Below are positions 14,423 through 26,800 of a stretch of DNA of 64,000 bases, piece by piece (positions within the stretch are counted from its first letter, which is position 1; the number at the start of each line of letters is the position of its first letter). The position numbers were made by a program, and so were the translations under genes. Source of the stretch: Manduca sexta (Eukaryota; Arthropoda; Insecta; Lepidoptera; Sphingidae); the NCBI RefSeq assembly GCF_014839805.1, contig NC_051141.1:7634777-7698776 (forward strand), read 5' to 3'. The notes beneath the pieces are model-generated. The model worked only from the letters and a program-made list of their open reading frames with translations. It had not been told where the DNA came from and made no database searches.

Positions 14423-14456
14423 GCAAATCTATCTTAAATTTTTAAGATAGATTTGC
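14423..14456. repeat. Perfect 16-bp inverted repeat
   Basis: Arms at 14423-14438 and 14441-14456 (GCAAATCTATCTTAAA and its exact complement) are separated by two T. A third related ACAAATCTAG lies just upstream at 14413-14422. It could form a short hairpin. No linked gene is visible. Confidence 0.8.
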
Positions 14457-14930
14457 ATTTACAACTGCTAAAACGGTTCGTGCAAATATTATTGGTAATG
14501 GCTCGGGAAAGAAGTACACGGTGCATGCTAGCAGCTTTTACTCGTATTTATAGCGTGTCTTAAAAATATTTGTCATAAGGTTGCTTTGAAGCGTAGCAGC
14601 TCGCCTACTTGCAGCTTGCCAGCCTTACACAAATACGCGCATCCGCGGAGCATTCATCTAATTTGGACTCGCGCTATAATGTTATATTAACAGTCTAGCG
14701 GTAGATAACATCAACACACACTACACGGACTAACTCACGGTTTCAAAAGTAAACTAATGATGGCACAAACTTTATGTTTACTCAGAAACTTGGAGCTATT
14801 TCGCATATAGGTCGTCCCTACGTTATGAAGCTGTAAACAGCTTATTTCCTTAAGTAAAATATTTAAATCGCGGTCTATTAAAAAACTATTGGATTGATAT
14901 TTAATATTATTAAAACTTACGCGAGACATA

Positions 14931-15236
14931 ATGATTTCTTATGTTTACGTTAATGTTAGACATTGAAATAAAACTATTTTACGGATTTTATCGCGATTTC
15001 TATATTATTATTTTCTCCCGACGTTCGTTCGTTCGACGACGTTATCGGACCGTCAACGGCTAATATTTAAAAAAGTTGTATATTTGATAAATGTAGGTAG
15101 ATATTGTAACTTTGACTTTACGGATGAACAACACCTCAGTCACCCCCGTGACCATGATGGCTGCAAAGTCTTCGAAACGTCGGGAAAATAATAATATAGA
15201 AACCGCGATAAAATCCGTAAAATAGTTTTATTTCAA
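14931..15236. mobile_element. Palindromic Penelope-like insertion with 14-bp target duplication
   Basis: Nearly identical inverted arms lie at 14965-15024 and 15177-15234. They differ by one substitution and a 2-base indel over about 58 positions. The insertion is flanked by the direct repeat TTACGCGAGACATA at 14917-14930 and 15237-15250. A 34-base head (ATGATTTCTTATGTTTACG...) sits only on the left. The right half carries ATGGCTGCAAAGTCTTCGAA followed by ACGTCGGG. Related copies are at 33375-33541, 40950-41010 and 47198-47280. Variable 10-17 bp duplications and inverted terminal copies are known for Penelope-like elements, so that class is my inference. Confidence 0.6.
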
Positions 15237-15867
15237 TTACGCGAGACATATTAAATCATTCGAAAACAACACGGTTTTACGTACTAAAGTATTGATATTT
15301 CATATTGTAAAGGATTGATATTTCATCAATTTATTTTAATAGATTAAGCCAATTAACATCATTAAAAACAGTATCAGATATATTTAATTTTTCTACATTA
15401 TTATGTGGATTGTGGACGTACTATAATTATGGTAAGTGCCTATTGGTTTTAGTTCAGTCGCCACACTCAACCTAATATAAAAGCGTTAAAGTATATAATG
15501 TCCACTGAAAACGTATTGCGATATATTCACCTGGTATATCAGACTAATAATATTATTATTGAAATTACTTCATTTGTATGTGGAAATAGTTAACCTAAAA
15601 GGTTTTACTCTGTTTGAATTACTGGCTGGTAATATGATATATTGAACTCAGATGTTGAATGATAGAGAAATATCCGGTGGAATTCGGACGTACATATCAA
15701 GGGAATAAGTTCTGTAACAATTAGCAATAAAATTGTACAGAATAAGTTATCTATTTTTCAATTTTAATATCCTGTTTAAATTAAACAATTTTACATTGAT
15801 TCACAACATAATATATTATATCTGCATGTATATTAAATTCCATCTTCCAACTACCCACGCATGTGTC

Positions 15868-16407
15868 TTAAGATCGCCTCGTTAGAGTAGATGAGCTAAT
15901 AGTCCGCGGGGAGCAGGCTCTGCAACTCACAAAATTCCCACTTGGCCACCTTTTACGACAGAGAGGGGATATCGTGGTGGAGTTTTCTAGGTGCCCCCAA
16001 TCCACAGGCACAACTGATGTGTGATTCTGGCTACGAGGTTGTAATGAATGCAAGTACTCACCGTTAGCAAGATAGGAACCATCCGAAAGCACATGCTTGA
16101 TTGATTCATCGGGTTTATGGCGTGCCCGAGAGATGATGTCCGTACCGTCCTTCAGGACGTATTTCCTATAATTGGTTGTTTTAATAACTTTGTCCATTAT
16201 GGCAACACTGGGTTTCCCCAAAGACGTTATCAAAACAAAGCCAATATACGGACGGAAAGTGGTCCACATCAGGGCCATGAAGAGCTCGATAGAACCGACC
16301 CTGTAGTTCGTTGCTGCTCTATTTTTCTTGCGTTCCTTGGTAGCCGCTACCAGAGGTCTTCCCCAGTTATCTTTCTCTAAGGAAAATGTTTTGCAAATTT
16401 TTAACAC
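15868..16407 (-). pseudogene. Decayed LINE polyprotein C-terminus
   Basis: The longest open frame of the window (179 codons, minus). Blocks include IMDKVIKTTNYRKYVLKDGT, ESIKHVLSDGSYLANGEYLH, a pattern I associate with the region after the reverse transcriptase in non-LTR retrotransposons. There the consensus has a CxxC...H...C zinc-type cluster. Here the cysteines are lost (SRAR for CRxC, SDG for SGC). A frameshift follows EYLH: the next frame reads NLVARITHQLCLWIGGT then stop, which continues the family pattern. So the open frame after about residue 119 (plus-strand bases below about 16050) is not original. Dead retroelement, not a host gene. Confidence 0.6.
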
Positions 16408-16559
16408 AAAATATTTGAGGATTTCGAATAAAATAAATAATTCCGAGTTTTTAAAATTCGAGCTATTTTACTATCAATATTTGTAAAAAAAAAATATAGT
16501 AAAAATATTATTGCTGAATCACAAGAATTTTATACTTTATAACTTTCTTTTCAAAGTAA

Positions 16560-16592
16560 AATAATTTTCCAGATAATTTCTGGAAAATTATT
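16560..16592. repeat. Perfect 14-bp inverted repeat
   Basis: AATAATTTTCCAGA (16560-16573) and its exact complement (16579-16592) are separated by TAATT. It is AT-rich and may be a chance hairpin or an end of a lost element. Confidence 0.7.
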
Positions 16593-17199
16593 ATATTTTG
16601 AAACTTATATTAAAGCAAAATATTTTTATTAAATTCAATAAAGTAACTGAACTTCGGTATAATTTTTGGAGAGTCAATCATACATTGTTATAGAATATAA
16701 AATCGTAATAAGTGTTGTTTTTATGAAATCATTCAAATTTAGCAAGAATATTGTTACATCCCTATATTATTTACAAATATAAGTACCTACTTTATTTACA
16801 AAATATTGACGCGGATACAAATCAAATAAATGACCCTCGTCCCGCCTTTATAAGGCCCGGCGAAATTAGTTTTTCTATAGAGGAAATCTTGTTACAAAGC
16901 TAAGACCTTCGGATTCAGATTTGGCTTTTGGAATTCCCTATACCATTGGCCTTTTAAATTAACTTTAAATACAGTGATCACATTTTAAGCGATTTCATTC
17001 TAAAAGTACATATTACTTTGCAGATATTTTTTAGAATCAAATTACTCATTTTTATTTTAATGGTTTATAAAATTTACGGTAAAACCATATTAATGTTAGT
17101 TACGTAAAAGTTAATTTTAGGGGATAGCATGCTAAATATTATCGATATTTCATATAAAAAATATGTCGTGTGAAACTGGAGTTGAGGTAATGTAGAGAA

Positions 17200-17763
17200 T
17201 TGTGGCTAATGCGTAAGGGAGATCAGAGGAGACCTTAAGGGCGGGGGTGGTTGTTGCGGGAGTTACCCCTTAGAAGGCCACCGACGCGCGCACTCGATAA
17301 GTACGAGCAAAACTTTCAACAATAATACTATTATAAAAAAAAACACTGAAACAAACACTTAAATAATTTTGTTAACTAGTTCTCCGATAGTGTATAACTT
17401 TTCCGCATCGCAGACAACGAGGGAATCACATTTTCATTTCATACTATTAAAAACTAATATTCCACTCGATGGTGGATGAAATAAAAATAACAATGCGTCA
17501 AGTAACGAAGTTAATTACGGTATTAACTATGTGGATATTACGATAAATGAATAAAGTGCGACGCGCGAGGCGGGGGTGAGAAAACTCCCCGCATCCCATG
17601 CCACGCTCACTCGGCATCAGTCGCCCCTAAGTCTCAGGTTTGCACGCAGCATACCGACACTGTATCGCTTATTTTTCGCACTAAATAAGCCGTAGAACAC
17701 TTAAAAAAGAATGTAAATCCAGTGCACGTATCTCAGTAGGCAGGGTATTGATTATTTTGGAAA
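17200..17763 (+). promoter_or_regulatory. Probable promoter and 5' leader of the glutamate receptor gene
   Basis: This stretch is clearly richer in G, C and CpG than its surroundings, with blocks such as GGGCGGGGGTGG near 17238, CCGACGCGCGC near 17281 and GCGACGCGCGAGGCGGGGG near 17559. It sits directly upstream of the signal-peptide exon. Two arthropod initiator-like TCAGT motifs occur, at 17617-17621 and 17733-17737. No convincing TATA box or DPE was seen at the right spacing. A broad TATA-less promoter is the likeliest reading. The start site and any upstream non-coding exon cannot be fixed from sequence alone. Confidence 0.4.
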
Positions 17764-17866
17764 ATGGCGTACAAAAAACGCCACGTTTCTGTGTTCACCA
17801 GCTTGTTGTTGTTACACGCAGCTTTACTGTCGGCGCAGCCTTTCCCCGTCGAGAAGATCGCTGTTG
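17764..17866 (+). CDS. GluRIA: GluRI exon 1: start codon and signal peptide
   Basis: It encodes residues 1-34 plus the first base of codon 35. The ATG has A at -3 and G at +4, and an in-frame TGA lies at 17749-17751, so this is the first usable Met in the frame. A short basic segment (KKRH) precedes a run of L, V, F and A ending LLSAQ, a standard signal peptide with the best cleavage site before Q25. The mature chain begins QPFPVEKIAVG, the usual strand-1 entry into the receptor amino-terminal domain. The donor is G|GTAAGT at 17867, a strong match, in phase 1. The exon was found through its reading frame joining perfectly with exon 2. Confidence 0.88.
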
Positions 17867-20800
17867 GTAAGTTATAATGCACGTGTTAATGTTATAAAGT
17901 AGAATTTTGTATTACTTTCTTTATATATTTTAACTATATTTTATTAGATATGCTTTATTTCTGTGTTATTCGATAAATTAAACAACAAGACGCGTAGTTG
18001 TAAACTTGTAACGCTTTGTTAATATTTAGTTGCATTTTCCGTTACCACGGTAAATCCTATAGTTATTTGTGTCATGGTTTCATCTCGCTTCAGCGCACCG
18101 TATCACCCATGCTCGCTGCGAAGCGAATCGATTTTCTCTTTTCAGCAAACTATGCCTGACTCTTTCACTCGCCGTTAGACGTGACATTAGCGGAGGTCAA
18201 ACAATTTCAGGCGCCGTTTAAATTATGTTTTTAATTTGTTTGTTAATAAAAAGCTCATGTCTAGCCACATAGCTACATTAATATTTAAAAATTGTATCAA
18301 AAGGAATAGTTTTGGACGGAAATATTAGGCTACTATAATTATATTTAGTGAACATCCAATAGATTTTCTGTTATAGTAAAGTACAAAACCACATTTGAGT
18401 CAACAAGTAATTCAACTTTAACTACTTACTAGTTACCAATAGTGAAGTCGGTGATAGTTTTTGAATATTTGTTCATGTTTTTCTGTAGGTTAGGTAGCAA
18501 TTTTATTTAGGATTTAGATATTTTTACATAAGTACGTATGTATGTAAGAATATCCAACGCAATGCAATAATAGATTTAACGCAAAAACACCACTGAAAAA
18601 GTCACGGGAGAGCTAATTCACAATTTCGTTTACTTAGACGGCATACTTATTTCAGTTATTTTGGTTGAAAAACAAACTACTGAACTGATTCTGATTAAAA
18701 TACTATGGGCAAGACTGAAGTCACCTTCCAAATAAAAAAAATACAATCTGTTAACAAAGAAGTACAAAAAATATAAAAACACAAAACAAGCGTCTTTTTT
18801 ATGAAGTCGGTTAAAATCAATATAAAGTAACTACCGCCTCTGTGGTAACCTTTTCATGTATTCTAAGAAATTTGAAAGCTTTCGCGATATAGAATCATTT
18901 TCAACTAGCGAAGTTAATTAATGTTTTGAGTTCCTAATTTATTAATATTCTTATATAAATTCTCGTTTGAAAGTTAACTTCAATAAAGTCCGAACATAAT
19001 ATCTGTCTTAGCTAGAAAGTTGTGTCGCAGCAATCAAACGCCAATTAAGCTATGTCGATGCAGTATAACATATTTTTTATACTACGTACTACGTTACGTC
19101 ATAGCAAAACCTTTGGAAACGAGTTAGACCTGTAGCCGCGGCATGTGCGACTTGCAGTCCACCTTGAAATAGAAAAGGCTGTGACAGCTGGTAACAACTC
19201 GATCGACCGCAGTCGCAAGCTGTCAGTCTGCGGCTCTTTTTACCTTTAAAAGTAACATATTCATCCTACTTGCAGTATTTTTAATGCATTTTATATCTTT
19301 TTTTATTTTGAAAATGTTTAAAAACATAAATGAGCATAACACATTATAAAACAAAGTCGCTTCGACGATTTCGCGGCTGGCGCTGCATCACGCATGTAGC
19401 ACCGGTGCGAATCTGCTCGGATTTATGCTATCGCGCGATAGTTTGCGTTTTGCCATATCCAAAAGAAATTAATTTAAATTTCGTGTTGTAAAATGCAATT
19501 GTAATCTGGTTGAAATTTTACAGGTAATTGATATGTTTATTTTGATAAGGATTAATAATGTATCCGTCTACATAGCTCTTCAACTACCAAATTATATGGG
19601 GCCATTTCTTAGATTAAAATGGGTGTAATAAGCTATTCATAAATTATAGATACATACCATTATGAATTTTCGGTAGACTTATAAAAGAGGTACAATTCAA
19701 CTAACTATTATACTCTTAAATCTTAAAGAGACAAGGCAACATTTTCAATGAATGCTTCCAGGCGGCTTGATGTTTTGCTATATCTTCAAAAATCGTCTTC
19801 ATATTTATACAATACATTAATAATTTTATAATTTATACAAAAATGAATCACTCCGTCCGTGGACAGACAATCGCGGCGTGGAGACGTTTTTTTTTTATTA
19901 TATAATGGTTATATTTTGCGATATATCATTGCGTTTCAATATTTTCAAGTTCTGGGAACTGACATAATAAATAATTAAAAATAGCCATGAATCGGAAGCT
20001 CAAAATAGGATTGTATTCGAATAATAATATCATACCGTTCCTGTAGGGAATGATAGGGATATTCGGAATCGATTTGAATTTCATTGTTATAATTCCGAAT
20101 GTAATGTGAGTTAGTTTGAATTAATAATACCAGATTTTCTTTATATTGCCTTTTACTGTTAATGTACTTTTCCTGGATGTTCGGGATATTCTTTGTGAAA
20201 AATGAAGCATTATCAGTTATTTTTCTCATTATAGTAAATTCGTCTTTTTTTATTTACATACGCGGTATTTTATTTGTATATAATTATTGATCCAGCACTA
20301 CCAATGCGTGTAAACAGAGTATAGTCAGATGGCAATTCGAAATTTACTGACATTGGTAGAGAGGTCGAAGATGAACCATTTAGACGCTTTTTTATACACA
20401 TGCTCTTAATCACGTGGATAGGCAGAAGTGAGAATATGTTTGGCTAGCAAGATGTCTCGTTCTCACTCCATTAGCTTTTATCTGCGACACCAAATGAAAA
20501 CTTTAGTGTGCCTCATGTGTGTTATACTTCAACTGTACCTTTTTTTTTGGTTTCGCGGAGAAGGTTCCTTATTACTACCGCCCAGCCTTGGTGGGGGGCG
20601 ACTGAGCGGTTATGCTGGGGTGGGTTCTGTTTTGAATTATTAAACATTTATAATTACGAAATCGAGCAAGATTTGTTAAACAAAAAAAATGTGAAAAAAA
20701 GATGGTGACAAAACAATTTGTACAAATACATTATTCCAACATTGGTCATTTTCACAACATTGATAACTTCTACAAGGTTTATTGTGATGTTTTATACCTC

Positions 20801-23800
20801 TTTAGCAAGTTGGATAAATATAAAAAAATCTTTTTAGCATGTTTTGCATGTTAGATAACTGGGAGGTTTTCTGAAATAAATAGCCGCTTTTGTCAAAAAG
20901 TGGAATTTCAAACCTATCGCAGCATTTCATTTCATTTTATTATTTATTGTGGAAGCCTAGAATATTAAATATTAGAAAACAAAAAAGTAACAATCTCCTT
21001 TAGCTGCATTTTAATTCTTGAATTTGAATTTCTATTGGTCTGATATATGCTTTGTATTAATATTGAATAAACCACAAATAGTTCAAATTCTATTGAGTTC
21101 CGGATAGTGATTATTAGGACAAAATGGATTGCTTTTCATCCATTCTATAAGCTGTTCATAGGAGCACGTCATATTTCCAATCACTCCGATTAGTTATTAG
21201 ATCAATGGCAACTCGGTGGCATTGCGGTATTTCCATTTGTAATGTAATTAAATGAAGTACTTTGCTAAACAAGAGCACCCCAATTTGTCCAAATCGTTAC
21301 GTGGATGTTAGTTTTGGAAATTTAATTATTGTTGGTTCTTTATGTAATTGATTTATGAAAATTTTACAAATAAAAAACTTCGTAAGCTACGTAAACTTTT
21401 TGCGATTTATAGTCTACGTGGAAGTAACAATAAATTATTTACACACGCACAACACACACGCTTTTTTCCAGAAGAGGTAGGCAGAGGTGCAACCAGGGCA
21501 TTTACCTTGCACACGTATATCTGTCCCATGATGTGATAGGGGCCGAGCCTATATCGAGCACAAATTTCACACTCTGGGGTGACATTTTGTAGAAAAACCC
21601 AATAACACTTTGCCCGACCACGGATTCGAACCCGGTATCTCACAGCGTTGACATGCCACCATAACCTTACCGAGGCAGTTATAATAAAAAGTTATTTAAC
21701 TTATAACAATAAATAATTTATGTCATAAAAACTCACAAATTTACGCTTAAATAATATGTTAAGGTCACGTTTTATCTTTCAAAGTCGATTCCAATTAAGA
21801 CCTCGTTTAATTTATAGATAATTATAAAACTGTGAAAATATCTTTTTTTTTAAAGCTAATGTAAGCTTTTATATGTTAATGGTGTGAATGAAAAGTAATA
21901 CTCAATCACTTTATCCGGTGAGCTATGTTTGAATAGAGAATTTATAGATGGAAATTACTTTTTAAAATAACCGCTGAGTAAAACATTTTACGAGATGTAA
22001 CCGAACTGCTCCGTCTACCGAAATCTCTCCAATATTAATATAAAATAAAATACTATATTCTTTAGAAATATCTTGATGTTTCTGTGTAGTTTGTATTGCT
22101 TTATTATTTGAAACTTGTGGTTTAAATTTTTTTTCACAATTTTACGCCAAATTTGCTCAAAATCATGCTTGTTATAAATAGCGATTATAATTAATACTTT
22201 ATTTGATTTCTGGCATCTATTTATATAATTCAGATATCCGATTAGGTGGAAGTAATTCCCGGATCCAATTTTCATTATTTGCACTATCTGTGCCCGAAAC
22301 TGTATCTACGTAGATCTATTATTAAATTACGCAAATCACCGTTGCCAATTTTAGCCTGTTATTTAAATGTTTACTTTAACTTCATGTTTAACTTATCCCC
22401 CATTTAGACTATTGGTTTATAATTCGTCCACGAATATAACTATAATTTATGAATAATGAATAGCTAAATTAGGAGTTATACGCAAGACGATTGTGGGGAC
22501 GTCATTGTCACACAGCGGTGCGGCGGTGACGGCTTAAGGCTATAAGAATAGGGGACCGGCCTGTGTTAGATTTTGTACATTATTCTATATGTTATGGTTG
22601 ATAATACGAAAAAGAAACCCTCCTGCGAAAACTGCTTTAAAATTGGTTAAAAAATGAGCCAGTAATTAATATTTCAAATATTACTACGTGCTGAAGTGGG
22701 CGCGAAGTGGGGATATCGCTTCATCTCTTTCTTTCGCACGCGTCGTAATGCCCGATGACGTCACACGTGGGTATTGCGCCTCTTTTCTGTTTCTTGTTAC
22801 TTACCCCTTCTATCGAAGTTAAAAGACTTATAACTTGTTGATTTTTTACCGGATTTAAATAATTCTTTCTGTGTTATAATTTATATAACGTAAATATTTG
22901 ATAATAATAAAAAACAAAAATGAGTCCGGTCCCCTATTCTTCCTAAAAATTTTTTTTTGATTTTGTAGGTTGATTTTGATGAAATTAACTCTATATGTTA
23001 TTAACAATAAAGATCAGTAATATATTTCAGTAATTAAATTTTGATGACAATGAGTAGTTTTTGCGTGATACGCTAGAGAACAGACCGTTCAGGTCTCCGT
23101 ACTGTTTAAATACGTATGTAACGTACGTGTGAATAATTATTAGGATATCAGTACCATATTTGAGCTCTAAAAGTTATTATCTAATGGAAATAAGGAGTTG
23201 TCTTATTATAAATGTTCGGGTGACAAGAAGTCACAACGTCCTGTGTATTCTTAGTCCTTAGATATTTATATAATAATAACATATTTACAACAAATATGAT
23301 AATATTAAAATTAAAGATCTATAAAAGAGTAAAAAAAAATCTCCTATTTATCTCTTATTTATATATCTGTAAAATGAAAAAGTACTACTCTTATAATAAG
23401 CGCAAAATGTTCTTCCAGAAAAGGCTCGATTAGATAAATCGTGAAACGTATAACTGCACGTTCCTGTTGTGCCTATTGGGAAAATCAAATACCAAATGAA
23501 ACATTGCACGCGCGGCGGTAACCTATAGAATATTAAAATACGCTCAGGTTTTAATCCATATAAATTACAGTATTGTTTCACATTATGTAACGAGGAGCCA
23601 TTATCCCGCGGGCCGATCTGTGAATGTATCAATTGGATGAGATTTTTAAATGCAGCCATTTCAGTTGACCACCATAATGCATATATGTCAACGTATTTAA
23701 GCGGAACTAAGACTTATCTAGCCAGAAATTGTTAGTTTATAATATAATAATTTCGGGCTATTGTCTTATGGAAAATAGACCGGCCTTTACAAAAAAATTG

Positions 23801-26800
23801 TCAACACTCTCCAGGTGCGGACGGGTAAACTTGGGCATGCGGACGACAAATTACTCGAAGACCAATGATCTCAGATCAGTTCGGTCAGTATCAGCACGGT
23901 TCAGTCAGACTCAACCGTCCTTACTCTACCTAATATATATGCGGTCAACATTCAACATGTAACAAGTATGTTTGTAATTAAAAATTTCAACTATTCGTGT
24001 CTGCTCGAGTGGGCGCAGTCAGTTGGCTATTCCAAAAAAAAATTACCGTACTTCCAAATATCGTTTCTATAGAGTAGTATGTTTTAAATATAGGAAAACG
24101 GAGCTCTATTGTAACATTTATTTATCATGTTTGAGTTCGGGAAATTCTGTTTTATTATTTATTGTTTAAATTCTTCAGACAATATCATCCACCTACACAT
24201 TATAAAAAGTACTTGTACTTACCTGATGCTATATAAAACCTTGTACCTAATTTATAAAATATTCAAAGGATGGCGGAAAATGGAAAAGAACCTAAATGTG
24301 AAGACAATTTCATGTATATTATTTCTGTTTTTGTCAGGGTATCAATGAAACAATTATTGGCTTTCTCCTAGAGGATACAGTCTTTAAAATATTCATTAGT
24401 AATGCTTGAAACCACCTAATATATTAAAATCCATAATATTAACAGGGTTGGCCAATATTTGTATTACTTGTAATTAACATACTATTACACTATCGAAATT
24501 ATACATACTTGGTATTTGTATTTCAATTAGTTTCTGAAAATGTAATTGGTATTTAAAATATCCGACGCTAACGCATTTTGTAGTTCGCACTATAAATCCT
24601 TGCGGTTTCAAAATATATTTTAACATAAATGCATTTGTCAATCGTATTAATGGTGTGTTCCGCGGATAAATGATTCATTCCTCAACAAGAAGCTGTTTGT
24701 TTGACAGTACCTACGTTTAAAAATGTGTTCATGAAAGGAAGTTCTTCTTTTACTGATTAATAGGCTGGGCTGGATTAGTTCTATTTACATTAACATCTGA
24801 CTGTATTTTGTAATTTGTATTGCGTATTTTAAATACCTATATAGTAATTGTTTTTTGTATTTTAATTAAAACATGGGATGTATTTTGCCCACTCATATAC
24901 ACACTTACGCCTTTTATTCTCGAAGTGTTAGGCAGAGTCGCAACTAGTGTACCCACTTTCCGTCGAGTGAATTCCGTATCAGGTCACAGGAGGTGAACCT
25001 AACGTCATATTGAGAGCAAATATCAGACTCTGGGCTGATACTGAGTAGGAAAACTCAACATCCCTGTCCCAGAGATCGAACCCAAGGACGCAGCACTGCA
25101 GTCGTATAATAATATAACTACACCACGGAGGCAGACAGGTCGTAAAATAGCACTCGTTCATTACCATTTATTTAATAGCGTAGATTAGTATGATATTTGT
25201 ATTTGGCCGGCTTAAACACTTATGTGACGAAAAGCATTAACTCAGAACTTTTGAAATAGACCCTTAAAAACCGACACAACCATGCCAATAACAGATATAA
25301 GATGGAAAATAAAATTCCTAATCGGCTCTATGTAATACTCGACCGTACATTTCACTGCAGGGTACCGCACGTCAGGTTATAGCCGTCGGATTTTGGGTCC
25401 ATTACCCACGCTCGCCCAAGCCTGATTCCGGTCAGTCGACCGATCGATTTCAGTGGTAGACGATAACCTAAAGTTTTGCGGCTCCCCATAAGATTACTTT
25501 ATTGGGCCATGTTACCACTGCATGCATTTCATTTTCGATGTGTTTGACACCTAAATTCGACAGTATGTAGTAGTAGTACGTAAGTGAATTTGAATTAATT
25601 CTACTGGACTCTGCAATCGAGTTACTTGTTTCAGTGATTTCCTAATGCGTATGTTTTAACTTTGATTTTAACTAGTTTAATAAAGTATAACATGTATGTG
25701 GGAGATAGAATTACGATTTTCGGTAGTGCTTTCAACCATACTGAGAAACTGCGGGCTGATTGAATTTGCAAGATCCAATAAAACTCCCTTAAATATTTAA
25801 GTGCGAGTTGAAAGCTTTTGTATAAATCTGGATACGGCCGTGTATCGTAAAGTTCTTTAGTTGGTTAATCCAATAGAAATACCATTATAGGAAAAGTCTG
25901 TATTTTGTGTGGGCGACGCTTTCATTTTTTATCTGACAAAGGGCTCGGCTGATAGCTTTAACTGTTATATTTCGGAACGGGAGTCTTCCAATTAGTTTCG
26001 TGGAATAATGGAATATGAATCCATTTATATGAGGCACCTATGTGTCTATACACATACCTATGCCATACGTATGTATAGATATAAAATCTACAAACTCTTT
26101 CGATACAATATCGATGTGGGTATGTATGGTTTTTTTAGAGTAACCGTCCGTGCCGTCAACACCATGGACAACCTACGAATGGGACACTGAAATCCCCCGG
26201 CATAGCAACTGCTCGATGGAAAGCGGGGAAGAAAATGTGGGAAAGAATAGTGGGGCAGGTATGAGAACTTACTAGAATGGTTGGAGGAAAAGAGAGAGGC
26301 ATGGTTTGTGGGCTTTTATAGGCCTTATGTGAATTTTGTGGTTAGGTATACTAAGGTATGTATGACTAGCGCCGAGACACATGTGCCCTGTGCGTAGACG
26401 TGCATTGGGAGAGCGAGCGCACAAGAATTGCCTCGGGCGGGGTGGGGAGATATCCCCACCTATACATATATATGTAACTATACATACGGGAATAACTATT
26501 ATTCCCCTATACATATATATGTATAGTTATTTAAAGAAACATAATGGCATTATAAGTACCATATAAATGTTAAGTCTTTATACACAAGTTGCAGCTGTGG
26601 TTAAATTAGAGCTTAACTTATTGCATGTAACTTGTCATAAACTAAAACGTACTTAAGGTATGAAAATCAAGAAAACATAGCTCGTGGTATTATAATATGA
26701 AAATATAATCTTTGCTATATGTTTTAATTTTAGTAGTGAATAAATGCTAAGTGTACAAGGTTATTTTAACAATGCGTTAATAAAAATGAGTCCATATACT

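Noticed and set aside
19130..19245. Possible inverted ends (GCCGCGGCATGTGCGACTTG and GCAGTCGCAAGCTG...GTCTGCGGC)
   Set aside because: Arms match too loosely to claim an element.
23348..23659. 103-codon minus-strand open frame
   Set aside because: No recognisable domain, inside intron 1, no supporting signals; chance length for the region.
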